Assembly (NCBI RefSeq): GCF_032854445.1
Contig: NW_027018141.1
Span: 1 to 64,000, forward strand
DNA: 64,000 nt
Origin: Liolophura sinensis
Taxonomy: Eukaryota; Mollusca; Polyplacophora; Chitonida; Chitonidae
Reading direction: 5' to 3'
The notes under the pieces were generated by a model. It did no database searches. It worked only from the letters and a program-made list of their open reading frames with translations, and was not told the DNA's origin. This document shows positions 47,924 through 60,575 of the stretch, piece by piece. The position numbers were made by a program, and so were the translations under genes. Numbering within the stretch: the first letter of the stretch is position 1; each line of letters opens with the position of its first letter.

Positions 47924-50671
47924 GTGCCCTTCGGTAGCCCAGACGACGTCAAATCTTTGGGCCAAGCCCATTTAACTCACCCAGCAAATGTCTTACTTCT
48001 AAGTCGAAGACAAACTCAATGTCTTTATCTACATGTAGAAAAACCACACCATTTGTTTATAAAAAAACACAAGGTACTTGGTACAATCCGCTGTAAAAAG
48101 TACAATTGAACACTGACCCACATCAATAAGGTGCCAAAGGATGCGCAATTGGGCCAGGCATCTCCAGCTGTTGAAAAATTGCAAATTTCCTTGGTTTCCA
48201 TGGGGTAAGAGCCGTTGCTGGGCACGTGATCTTGACATCATTGATTATTGATTTGTGGCTACAGCCAAAAGTATTGGTCGGAGAGCAACGCGGTTTGCAC
48301 CATTCGATTTCTCGTCACAAAATACGTCGGATTAGCCTCTTACCAGCAGCATTGGAACAGTTTTTCCACTTTTGGATTTTTGCCTGGTCTTTTTGCTAAT
48401 TGAAATCGGCTACATTAACTATGTACAATCGCGACTGGTCATTACTATATTCAGCATTTCTTTATAAGTTATGTGCCCTTCGGTAGCCCAGACGACGTCA
48501 AATCTTTGGGCCAAGCCCATTTAACTCACCCAGCAAATGTCTTACTTCTAAGTCGAAGACAAACTCAATGTCTTTATCTACATGTAGAAAAACCACACCA
48601 TTTGTTTATAAAAAAACACAAGGTACTTGATACAGCCTGCTGTAAAAAGTACAATTGAACACTGACCCACATCAATAAGGTGCCAAAAGATGCGCAATTG
48701 GGCCAGGCATCTCCAGCTGTTGAAAAATTGCAAATTTCCTTGGTTTCCATGGAGTAAGAGCCGTTGCTGGGCACGTGATCTTGACATCATTGATTATTCA
48801 TTTGTGGCTACAGCCAAATGTATTGGTCGGAGAGCAACGCGGTTTGCACCATTCGATTTCTCGTCACAAAATACGTCGGATTAGCGTCTTACCAGCAGCA
48901 TTGGAACAGTTTTTCTACTTTTGGATTTTTGCCTGGTCTTTTTCCGAATTGAAATCGGCTACATTAACTATGTACAATCGCGACTGGTCATTACTATATT
49001 CAACTTTTCATTATAAGTTATGTGCCCTTCGGTAGCCCAGACGACGTCAAATCTTTGGGCCAAGCCCATTTAACTCACCCAGCAAATGTCTTACTTCTAA
49101 GTCGAAGACAAACTCAATGTCTTTATCTACATGTAGATAAACCACACCATTTGTATATAAAAAAACACAAGGTACTTGATACAGTCTGCTGTAAAAAGTA
49201 CAATTGAACACTGACCCACAGAAATAAAGGTGCCAAAAGATGCGCAATTGGGCCAGGCATCTCCAGCTGTTGAAAAATTGCAAATTTCTATGGTTTCCAT
49301 GGATTAAGAGCCGTTGCTGGGCACGTGATCTTGACATCATTAATTATTCATTTGTGGCTACAGGCAAAAGTATTGGTCGGAGAGCAACTCGGTTTGCACC
49401 ATTCGATTTCTCGTCACAAAATACGTCGGATTAGTCTCTTACCAGCAGCATTGGAACAGTTTTTCCACTTTTGGATTTTTGCCTGGTCTTTTTGCGAATT
49501 GAAATCGGCTACATTAACTATGTACAAACGCGACTGGTCATTACTATATTCAACTTTTTATTATAAGTTATGTGCCCTTCGGTAGCCCAGACGACGTCAA
49601 ATCTTTGGGCCCAGCCCATTTAACTCACCCAGCAAATGTCTTACTTCTAAGTCGAAGACAAACTCAATGTCTTTATCTACATGTAGAAAAACCACACCAT
49701 TTGTATATAAAAAAAACAAAAGGTACTTGATACAATCCGCTGTAAAAAGTACAATTGAACACTGACCCACATCAATAAGGTGCCAAAGGATGCGCAATTG
49801 GGCCAGACATCTCCAGCTGTTGAAAAATTGCAAATTTCCTTGGTTTCCATGGAGTAAGAGCCGTTGCTGGGCACGTGATCTTGACATCATTGATTATTCA
49901 TTTGTGGCTACAGCCAAAAGTATTGGTCGGAGAGCAACGCGGTTTGCACCATTCGATTTCTCGTCACAAAATACGTCGGATTAGCCTCTTACTAGCAGCA
50001 TTGGAACAGTTTTTGTACTTTTGGATTTTTGCCTGGTCTTTTTGCTAATTGAAATCGGCTACATTAACTATGTACAATCGCGACTGGTCATTACTATATT
50101 CAGCATTTCTTTATAAGTTATGTGCCCTTCGGTAGCCCAGACGACGTCAAATCTTTGGGCCAAGCCCATTTAACTCACCCAGCAAATGTCTTACTTCTAA
50201 GTCGAAGACAAACTCAATGTCTTTATCTACATGTAGAAAAACCACACCATTTGTTTATAAAAAAACACAAGGTACTTGAAACAGTCTGCTGTAAAAAGTA
50301 CAATTGAACACTGACCCACATCAATAAGGTGCCAAAAGATGCGGAATTGGGCCAGGCATCTCCAGCTGTTGAAAAATTGCAAATTTCCTTGGTTTCCATG
50401 GAGTAAGAGCCGTTGCTGGGCACGTGATCTTGACATCATTGATTATTCATTTGTGGCTACAGCCAAAAGTATTGGTCGGAGAGCAACGCGGTTTGCACCA
50501 TTCCATTTTTCGTCACAAAATACGTCGGATTAGCCTCTTACCAGCAGCATTGGAACAGTTTTTCTACTTTTGGATTTTTGCCTGGTCTTTTTGCTAATTG
50601 AAATCGGCTACATTAACTATGTACAATCGCGACTGGTCATTACTATATTCAACTTTTCATTATTAAGTTAT
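47924..50671. repeat. Five mixed, divergent monomers
   Basis: Unit starts are 47924, 48473, 49022, 49572 and 50122. TTTGTTTAT replaces TTTGTATAT for the first time (47924, 48473, 50122) and CAGTCTGCTG appears (49022, 50122). The unit at 47924 mixes D markers (TTGGTAC, ATGGGGT) with the E marker TTATTGAT. The units at 47924 and 49572 share a private TTTCTTTATAAG end. The unit at 49022 has GATAAACC, GGATTAAG and CATTAATT, which recur 4.95 kb later at 53972. I see no simple HOR here. Confidence 0.8.
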
Positions 50672-52323
50672 GTGCCCTTCGGTAGCCCAGACGACGTCAA
50701 ATCTTTGGGCCAAGCCCATTTAACTCACCCAGCAAATGTCTTTACTTCTAAGTCGAAGACAAACTCAATGTCTTTATCTACATGTAGAAAAAACCACACC
50801 ATTTGTATATAAAAAAAACACAAGGTACTTGATACAGTCTGCTGTAAAAAGTACAATTGAACACTGACCCACATCAATAAGGTGCCAAAAGTTGCGCAAA
50901 TTGGGCCAGGCATCTCGAGCTGTTGAAAAATTGCAAATTTCCTTGGTTTCCATGGAGTAAGAGCCGTTGCTGGGCACGTGATCTTGACATCATGATTATT
51001 CATTTTGTGGCTACAGCAAAAGTAATGGTCGGAGAGCAACGCGGTTTGCACCATTCGATTTCTCGTCACAAAATAACGTCGGATTAGCCTTTTACCAGCA
51101 GCATTGGAACAGTTTTTTCTACTTTTGGATTTTTGCCTGGTCTTTTTGCGAATTGAAATCGGCTACATTAACTATGTACAATCGCGACTGGTCATTACTA
51201 TATCAACTTTTCATTATAAGTTATGTGCCCTTCGGTAGCCCAGACGACGTCAAATCTTTGGGCCAAGCCCATTTAACTCACCAGCAAATGTCTTACTTCT
51301 AAGTCGAAGACAAAACTCAATGTCTTTATCTACATGTAGAAAAACCACACCATTTGTATATAAAAAAAAACAAAAGGTAGTTGATACAATCCGCTGTAAA
51401 AAGTACAATTGAACACTGACCCACATCAATAAGGTGCCAAAGGATGCGCAATTGGGCCAGGCATCTCCAGCTGTTGAAAAATTGCAAATTTCTATGGTTT
51501 CCATGGAGTAAGAGCCGTTGCTGGGCACGTGATCTTGACATCATTGATTATTCATTTGTAGCTACAGCCAAAAGTATTGGTCGGAAAGCAACGCGGTTTT
51601 GCACCATTCGATTTCTCGTCACAAAATACGTCGGATTAGCCTCTTTCCAGCAGCATTGGAACAGTTTTCCCACTTTTGGATTTTTGCCTGGTCTTTTTGC
51701 AAATTGAAATCGGCTACATTAACTATGTACAATCGCGACTGGTCATTACTATATTCAACTTTTCATTATAAGTTATGTGCCCTTCGTAGCCCAGACGGCG
51801 TCAATCTTTGGGCAAGCCCATTTAACTCACCCAGCAAAATGTCTTACTTCTAAGTCGAAGACAAACTCAATGTCTTTATCTACATGTAGAAAAACCACAC
51901 CATTTGTATATAAAAAAAACACAAGGTACTTGATACAATCCGCTGTGAAAAAGTACAATTGAACACTGACCCACATCAATAAGGTGCCAAAGGATGCGCA
52001 ATTGGGCCAGGCATCTCCAGCTGTTGAAAAATTGCAAATTTCCTTGGTTTCCATGGAGTAAGAGCCGTTGCTGGGCACGTGATCTGACATCATTGATTAT
52101 TCATTTGTGGCTACAGCCAAAAGTATTGGTCGAGAGCAACGCGGTTTGCAACCATTCGATTTTCGTCACAAAATACGTCGGATTAGCCTCTTACCAGCAG
52201 CATTGGAACAGTTTTTCTACTTTTGGATTTTTGCCTGGTCTTTTTGCGAATTGAAATCGGCTACATTAACTATGTACAATCGCGACTGGTCATTACTATA
52301 TTCAACTTTTCATTATAAGTTAT
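50672..52323. repeat. Divergent 3-mer, copy 1
   Basis: Unit starts are 50672, 51225 and 51777. The order is a CAGTCTGCTG unit with AAAAGTTGCG, then a unit with GGTAGTTGAT and TTCTATGG, then a unit ending TTTCTAC and GCGAATT. Scattered one-base indels are common. CATCTCGAG (a CTCGAG site) occurs in the first unit. Confidence 0.8.
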
Positions 52324-53971
52324 GTGCCCTTCGGTAGCCCAGACGACGTCAAATCTTTGGGCCAAGCCCATTTAACTCACCCAGCAAATGTCTTACTTCT
52401 AAGTCGAAGACAAACTCAATGTCTTTATCTACATGTAGAAAAACCACACCATTTTGTATATAAAAAAAAAACACAAGGTACTTGATACAGTCTGCTGTAA
52501 AAAGTACAATTGTAACACTGACCCACATCAATAAGGTGCCAAAAGTTGCGCAATTGGGGCCAGGCATCTCCAGCTGTTGAAAAATTGCAAATTTCCTTGG
52601 TTTCCATGGAGTAAGAGCCGTTGCTGGGCACGTGATCTTGACATCATTGATTATTTCATTTGTGGCTACAGCCAAACGTATTGGTCGGAGAGGAACGCGG
52701 TTTGCACCATTCGATTTCTCGTCACAAAATACGTCGGATTAGCCTCTTACCAGCAGCATTGGAACAGTTTTTCTACTTTTGGATTTTTGCCTGGTCTTTG
52801 TGCGAATTGAAATCGGCTAAATTAACTATGTACAATCGCGACTGGTCATTACTATATTCAACTTTTCATTATAAGTTATGTGCCCTTCGGTAGCCCAGAC
52901 GACGTCAAATCTTTGGGCCAAGCCCATTTAACTCACCCAGCAAATGTCTTACTTCTAAGTCGAAGACAAACTCAATGTCTTTATCTACATGTAGAAAAAC
53001 CACACCATTTGTATATAAAAAAAAACAAAAGGTAGTTGATACAATCCGCTGTAAAAAGTACAATTGAACACTGACCCACATCAATAAGGTGCCAAAGGAT
53101 GCGCAATTGGGCAGGCATCTCCAGCTGTTGAAAAATTGCAAATTTCTATGGTTTCCATGGATTAAGAGCCGTTGCTGGGCACGTGATCTTGACATCATTG
53201 ATTATTGATTTGTGGCTACAGCCAAAAGTATTGGTCGGAGAGCAACGCGGTTTGCACCATTCGACTTCTCGTCACAAAATACGTCGGATTAGGCTCTTAC
53301 CAGCAGCATTGGAACTGTTTCTTTACTTTCGGATTTTTGCCTGGTCTTTTTGCTAATTCAAATCGGCTACATTAACTATGTACAATCGCGACTGGTCCAT
53401 TACTATATTCAACTTTTTCATTATAAGTTATGTGCTCTTCGGTAGCCCAGACGACGTCAAATCTTTGGGCAAGCCCATTTAACTCACCCAGCAAATGTCT
53501 TACTTCTAAGTCGAAGAAAAACTCAAGTCTTTATCTACCTGTAGAAAAACCACACCATTGTCTATCAAAAAAACAAAAGGTACTTGATACAATCCGCTGT
53601 AAAAAGTACAATTGAACACTGACCCACATCAATAAGGTGCAAAAGGATGCGCAATTGGGCAGGCATCTCGAGCTGTTGAAAAAATTGCAAATTTCCTTGG
53701 TTTCCATGGAGTAAGAGCCGTTGCTGGGCACGTGATCTTGACATCATTGATTATTCATTTGTGGCTACAGCCAAAAGTATTGGTCGGAGAGCAACGCGGT
53801 TTGTGATTTCTCGTCACAAAATACGTCGGATTAGCCTCTTACCAGCAGCATTGGAACAGTTTTTCTACTTTTGGATTTTTGCCTGGTCTTTTTGCGAATT
53901 GAAATCGGCTACATTAACTATGTACAATCGCGACTGGTCATTACTATATTCAACTTTTCATTATAAGTTAT
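52324..53971. repeat. Divergent 3-mer, copy 2
   Basis: Unit starts are 52324, 52880 and 53432. AAAAGTTGCG and GGTAGTTGAT repeat at offsets of 1652 and 1655 bp from copy 1. The middle unit ends with the unusual GGAACTG and ACTTTCGG. The last unit (540 bp) is the most altered in the window: it has CTACCTGTAG, TTGTCTATC and CATCTCGAG, and GCACCATTC is replaced by GT before GATTTCTCG. Confidence 0.8.
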
Positions 53972-55623
53972 GTGCCCTTCGGTAGCCCAGACGACGTCAA
54001 ATCTTTGGGCCAAGCCCATTTAACTCACCCAGCAAATGTCTTACTTCTAAGTCGAAGACAAACTCAATGTCTTTATCTACATGTAGAAAAACCACACCAT
54101 TTGTATATAAAAAAACACAAGGTACTTGATACAGTCTGCTGTAAAAAGTACAATTGAACACTGACCCACATCAATAAGGTGCCAAAAGATGCGCAATTGG
54201 GCCAGGCATCTCCAGCTGTTGAAAAATTGCAAATTTCTATGGTGTCCATGGATTAAGAGCCGTTGCTGGGCACGTGATCTTGACATCATTAATTATTCAT
54301 TTGTGGCTACAGGCAAAAGTATTGGTCGGAGAGCAACGCGGTTTGCACCATTCGATTTCTCGTCACAAAATACGTCGGATTAGCCTCTTACCAGCAGCAT
54401 TGGAACAGTTTGCCTGCTTTTGGATTTTTGCCTGGTCTTTTTGCGAATTGAAATCGGCTACATTAACTATGTACAATCGCGACTGGTCATTACTATATTC
54501 AACTTTTTATTATAAGTTATGTGCCCTTCGGTAGCCCAGACGACGTCAAATCTTTGGGCCAAGCCCATTTAACTCACCCAGCAAATGTCTTACTTCTAAG
54601 TCGAAGACAAACTCAATGTCTTTATCTACATGTAGAAAAACCACACCATTTGTATATAAAAAAAACAAAAGGTACTTGATACAATCCGCTGTAAAAAGTA
54701 CAATTGAACACTGACCCACATCAATAAGGTGCCAAAGGATGCGCAATTGGGCCAGACATCTCCAACTGTTGAAAAATTGCAAATTTCTATGGTTTCCATG
54801 GATTAAGAGCCGTTGCTGGGCACGTGATCTTGACATCATTGATTATTCATTTGTGGCTACAGCCAAAAGTATTGGTCGGAGAGCAACGCGGTTTGCACCA
54901 TTCGACTTCTCGTCACAAAATACGTCGGATTAGGCTCTTACCAGCAGCATTGGAACTGTTTCTTTTACTTTCGGATTTTTGCCTGGTCTTTTTGCTAATT
55001 GAAATCGGCTACATTAACTATGTACAATCGCGACTGGTCATTACTATATTCAACTTTTCATTATAAGTTATGTGCCCTTCGGTAGCCCAGACGACGTCAA
55101 ATCTTTGGGCCAAGCCCATTTAACTCACCCAGCAAATGTCTTACTTCTAAGTCGAAGACAAACCTCAATGTCTTTATCTACATGTAGAAAAAACCACACC
55201 ATTTGTATATAAAAAAAACAAAAGGTACTTTATACAATACACTGTAAAAAGTACAATTGAACACTGACCCACATCAATAAGGTGCCAAAGGATGCGCAAT
55301 TGGGCCAGGCATCTCCAGCTGTTGAAAAATTGCAAATTTCCTTGGTTTCCATGGAGTAAGAGCCGTTGCTGGGCACGTGATCTTGACATCATTGATTATT
55401 CATTTGTGGCTACAGCCAAAAGTATTGGTCGGAGAGCAACGCGGTTTGCACCATTCGATTTCTCGTCACAAAATAAGTCGGATTAGCCTCTTACCAGCAG
55501 CATTGGAACAGTTTTTCTACTTTTGGATTTTTGCCTGTTCTTTTTGCGAATTGAAATCGGCTACATTAACTATGTACAATCGCGACTGGTCATTACTATA
55601 TTCAACTTTTCATTATAAGTTAT
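53972..55623. repeat. Divergent 3-mer, copy 3
   Basis: Unit starts are 53972, 54521 and 55072. The three units again read CAGTCTGCTG type, TTCTATGG type with GGAACTG and ACTTTCGG, then TTTCTAC/GCGAATT type. The middle unit shares its unusual tail with 52880 (1641 bp earlier). The first unit shares CATTAATT and CAGGCAAAAG with 49022. The third has CAATACACTG and CCTGTTC. Confidence 0.78.
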
Positions 55624-58375
55624 GTGCCCTTCGGTAGCCCAGACGACGTCAAATCTTTGGGCCAAGCCCATTTAACTCACCCAGCAAATGTCTTACTTCT
55701 AAGTCGAAGACAAACTCAATGTCTTTATCTACATGTAGAAAAACCACACCATTTGTATATAAAAAAAACACAAGGTACTTGATACAATCCGCTGTAAAAG
55801 GTACAATTGAACACTGACCCACATCAATAAGGTGCCAAAGGATGCGCAATTGGGCCAGGCATCTCCAGCTGTTGAAAAATTGCAAATTTCCTTGGTTTCC
55901 ATGGAGTAAGAGCCGTTGCTGGGCACGTGATGTTGACATCATTGATTATTCATTTGTGGCTACAGCCAAAAGTATTGGTCGCAGAGCAACGCGGTTTGCA
56001 CCATTCGATTTCTCGTCACAAAATACGTGGGATTAGCCTCTTACCAGCAGCATTGGAACAGTTTTTCCACTTTTGGATTTTTGCCTGGTCTTTTTGCTAA
56101 TTGAAATCGGCTACATTAACTATGTACAATCGCGACTGGTCATTACTATATTCAGCATTTCATTATAAGTTATGTGCCCTTCGTAGCTCAGACGACGTCA
56201 AATCTTTGGGCCAAGCCCATTTAACTCACCCAGCAAATGTCTTACTCCTCAGTCGAAGACAAACTCAATGTCTTTATCTACATGTAGATAAACCACACCA
56301 TTTGTTTATAAAAAAACACAAGGTACTTGATACAGTCTGCTGTAAAAAGTACAATTGAACACTGACCCACATCAATAAGGTGCCAAAAGATGCGCAATTG
56401 GGCCAGGCATCTCCAGCTGTTGAAAAATGCAAATTTCCTTGGGTTTCTATGGATTAAGAGCCGTTGCTGGGCACGTGATCTTGACATCATTGATTATTCA
56501 TTGTGGCTACAGCCAAAAAGTATTGGTCGCAGAGCAACGCGGTTTGCACCATTCGATTTCTCGTCACAAAATACGTCGGATTAGCCTCTTACCAGCAGCA
56601 TTGGAACAGTTTTTCATACTTTTGGATTTTTGCCTGGTCTTTTTGCGAATTAAAATCGGCTACATTAACTATGTACAATCGCGACTGGTCATTACTATAT
56701 TCAACTTTTCATTATAAGTTATGTGCACTTCGGTAGCCCAGACGACGTCAAATCTTTGGGCCAAGCCCATTTAACTCACCCAGCAAATGTCTTACTTCTA
56801 AGTCGAAGAAAAAACTCAATGTCTTTATCTACATGTAGAAAAACCACACCATTTGTATATAAAAAAAACACAAGGTACTTGATACAATCCGCTGTGAAAA
56901 GTACAATTGAACACTGACCCACATCAATAAGGTGCCAAAGGATGCGCAATTGGGCCAGGCATCTCCAGCTGTTGAAAAATTGCAAATTTCTATGGTTTCC
57001 ATGGATTAAGAGCCGTTGCTGGGCACGTGATCTTGACATCATTGATTATTCATTTGTGGCTACAGCCAAAAGTATTGGTCGGAGAGCCAACGCGGTTTGC
57101 ACCATTCGATTTCTCGTCACAAAATACGTCGGATTAGCCTCTTACCAGCAGCATTGGAACAGTTTTCCACTTTTGGATTTTTGCCTGGTCTTTTTGCGAA
57201 TTGAAATCGGCTACATTAACTATGTACAATCGCGACTGGTCATTACTATATTCAGCATTTCATTATAAGTTATGTGCCCTTCGGTAGCCCAGACGACGTC
57301 AAATCTTTGGGCCAAGCCCATTTAACTCACCCAGCAAATGTCTTACTCCTAAGTCGAAGACAAACTCAGTGTCTTTATCTACATGTAGATAAACCACACA
57401 CCATTTGTTTATAAAAAAACACAAGGTACTTGATACAGTCTGCTGTAAAAAGTACCAATTGAACACTGACCCACATCAATAGGTGCCAAAGGATGCGCAA
57501 TTGGGCCAGGCATCTCCAGCTGTTGAAAAATTGCAAATTTCTATGGTTTCCATGGATTAAGAGCCGTTGCTGGGCACGTGATCTTGACATTCATTGATTA
57601 TTCATTTGTGGCTACAGCCAAAAGTATTGGTCGGAGAGCAACGCGGTTTGCACCATTCGATTTCTCGTCACAAAATACGTCGGATTAGCCTCTTTCCAGC
57701 AGCATTGGAACAGTTTTTCCACTTTTGGATTTTTGCCTGGTCTTTTTGCTAATTGAAATCGGCTACATTAACTATGTACAATCGCGACTGGTCATTACTA
57801 TATTCAACTTTTCATTATAAGTTATGTGCCCTTCGGTAGCCCAGACGACGTCAAATCTTTGGGCCAAGCCCATTTAACTCACCCAGCAAATGTCTTACTT
57901 CTAAGTCGAAGACAAACTCAATGTCTTTATCTACATGTAGAAAAACCACACCATTTGTATATAAAAAAAACAAAAGGTACTTGATACAATCCGCTGTAAA
58001 AAGTACAATTGAACACTGACCCACATCAATAAGGTGCCAAAGGATGCGCAATTGGGCCAGGCATCTCCAGCTGTTGAAAAATTGCAAATTTCCTTGGTTT
58101 CCATGGAGTAAGAGCCGTTGCTGGGCACGTGATCTTGACATCATTGATTATTCATTTGTGGCTACAGCCAAAAGTATTGGTCGGAAAGCAACGCGGTTTG
58201 CACCATTCGATTTCTCGTCACAAAATACGTCGGATTAGCCTCTTTCCAGCAGCATTGGAACAGTTTTTCCACTTTTGGATTTTTGCCTGGTCTTTTTGCT
58301 TATTGAAATCGGCTACATTAACTATGTACAATCGCGACTGGTCATTACTATATTCAACTTTTCATTATAAGTTAT
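55624..58375. repeat. Five mixed monomers, including first W
   Basis: Unit starts are 55624, 56174 (W: ACTCCTCAG, GATAAACC, GTCGCAG), 56723 (GTGCACTTCGG; AGAAAAAAC in place of AGACAAAC), 57274 (ACTCCTAAG, CAGTGTC, GGATTAAG) and 57826 (GGAAAGC, TCTTTCC). The W plus AGAAAA pair recurs at 63323 and 63872. The unit at 57274 is close to the Y units of the next block. Confidence 0.78.
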
Positions 58376-60575
58376 GTGCCCTTCGGTAGCCCAGACGACG
58401 TCCAAATCTTTGGGCCAAGCCCATTTAACTCACCCAGCAAATGTCTTACTTCTAAGTCGAAGACAAACTCAATGTCTTTATCTACATGTAGAAAAACCAC
58501 ACCATTTGTATATAAAAAAAACAAAACGTACTTGATACAATCCGCTGTAAAAAGTACAATTGAACACTGACCCACATCAATAAGGTGCCAAAGGATGCGC
58601 AATTGGGCCAGGCATCTCCAGCTGTTGAAAAATTGCAAATTTCCTTGGTTTCCATGGAGTAAGAGCCGTTGCTGGGCACGTGATCTTGACATCATTGATT
58701 ATTCATTTGTGGCTACAGCCAAAAGTATTGGTCAGAAAGCAACGCGGTTTGCACCATTCGATTTCTCGTCACAAAATACGTGGGATTAGCCTCTTACCAG
58801 CAGCATTGGAACAGTTTTTCCACTTTTGGATTTTTGCCTGGTCTTTTTGCTAATTGAAATCGGCTACATTAACTATGTACAATCGCGACTGGTCATTACT
58901 ATATTCAGCATTTCATTATAAGTTATGTGCCCTTCGGTAGCCCAGACGACGTCAAATCTTTGGGCCAAGCCCATTTAACTCACCCAGCAAATGTCTTACT
59001 TCTAAGTCGAAGACAAACTCAATGTCTTTATCTACATGTAGAAAAACCACACCATTTGTTTATAAAAAAACACAAGGTACTTGATACAGTCTGCTGTAAA
59101 AAGTACAATTGAACACTGACCCACATCAATAAGGTGCCAAAGGATGCGCAATTGGGCCAGGCATCTCCAGCTGTTGAAAAATTGCAAATTTCCTTGGTTT
59201 CCATGGAGTAAGAGCCGTTGCTGGGCACGTGATCTGGACATCATTGATTATTCATTTGTGGCTACAGCCAAAAGTATTGGTCGGAGAGCAACGCGGTTTG
59301 CACCATTCGATTTCTCGTCACAAAATACGTCGGATTAGCCTCTTACCAGCAGCATTGGAACAGTTTTTCTACTTTTGGATTTTTGCCTGGTCTTTTTGCG
59401 AATTGAAATCGGCTACATTAACTATGTACAATCGCGACTGGTCATTACTATATTCAGCATTTCATTATAAGTTATGTGCCCTTCGGTAGCCCAGACGACG
59501 TCAAATCTTTGGGCCAAGCCCATTTAACTCACCCAGCAAATGTCTTACTCCTAAGTCGAAGACAAACTCAGTGTCTTTATCTACATGTAGATAAACCACA
59601 CCATTTGTTTATAAAAAAACACAAGGTACTTGATACAGTCTGCTGTAAAAAGTACAATTGAACACTGACCCACATCAATAAGGTGCCAAAGGATGCGCAA
59701 TTGGGCCAGGCATCTCCAGCTGTTGAAAAATTGCAAATTTCTATGGTTTTCATGGATTAAGAGCCGTTGCTGGGCACGTGATCTTGACATCATTGATTAT
59801 TCATTTGTGGCTACAGCCAAAAGTATTGGTCGGAGAGCAACGCGGTTTGCACCATTCGATTTCTCGTCACAAAATACGTCGGATTAGCCTCTTTCCAGCA
59901 GCATTGGAACAGTTTTTCCACTTTTGGATTTTTTGCCTGGTCTTTTTGCTAATTGAAATCGGCTACATTAACTATGTACAATCGCGACTGGTCATTACTA
60001 TATTCAACTTTTCATTATAAGTTATGTGCCCTTCGGTAGCCCAGACGACGTCAAATCTTTGGGCCAAGCCCATTTAACTCACCCAGCAAATGTCTTACTT
60101 CTAAGTCGAAGACAAACTCAATGTCTTTATCTACATGTAGAAAAACCACACCATTTGTATATAAAAAAAACAAAACGTACTTGATACAATCCGCTGTAAA
60201 AAGTACAATTGAACACTGACCCACATCAATAAGGTGCCAAAGGATGCGCAATTGGGCCAGGCATCTCCAGCTGTTGAAAAATTGCAAATTTCCTTGGTTT
60301 CCATGGAGTAAGAGCCGTTGCTGGGCACGTGATCTTGACATCATTGATTATTCATTTGTGGCTACAGCCAAAAGTATTGGTCGGAAAGCAACGCGGTTTG
60401 CACCATTCGATTTCTCGTCACAAAATACGTGGGATTAGCCTCTTACCAGCAGCATTGGAACAGTTTTTCCACTTTTGGATTTTTGCCTGGTCTTTTTGCT
60501 AATTGAAATCGGCTACATTAACTATGTACAATCGCGACTGGTCATTACTATATTCAGCATTTCATTATAAGTTAT
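58376..60575. repeat. 4-mer higher-order repeat, copy 1 (Z1 X Y Z)
   Basis: Unit starts are 58376 (Z1: AAAACGTAC, CAGAAAGC, ACGTGGG), 58927 (X: TTTGTTTAT, CAGTCTGCTG, GATCTGGAC), 59476 (Y: ACTCCTAAG, CAGTGTC, GATAAACC, TTTTCATGG) and 60026 (Z: as Z1 but CGGAAAGC). The following 2.2 kb repeat it. This copy has one extra C (GTCCAAATC near 58401) and one extra T (near 59930). Confidence 0.92.
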
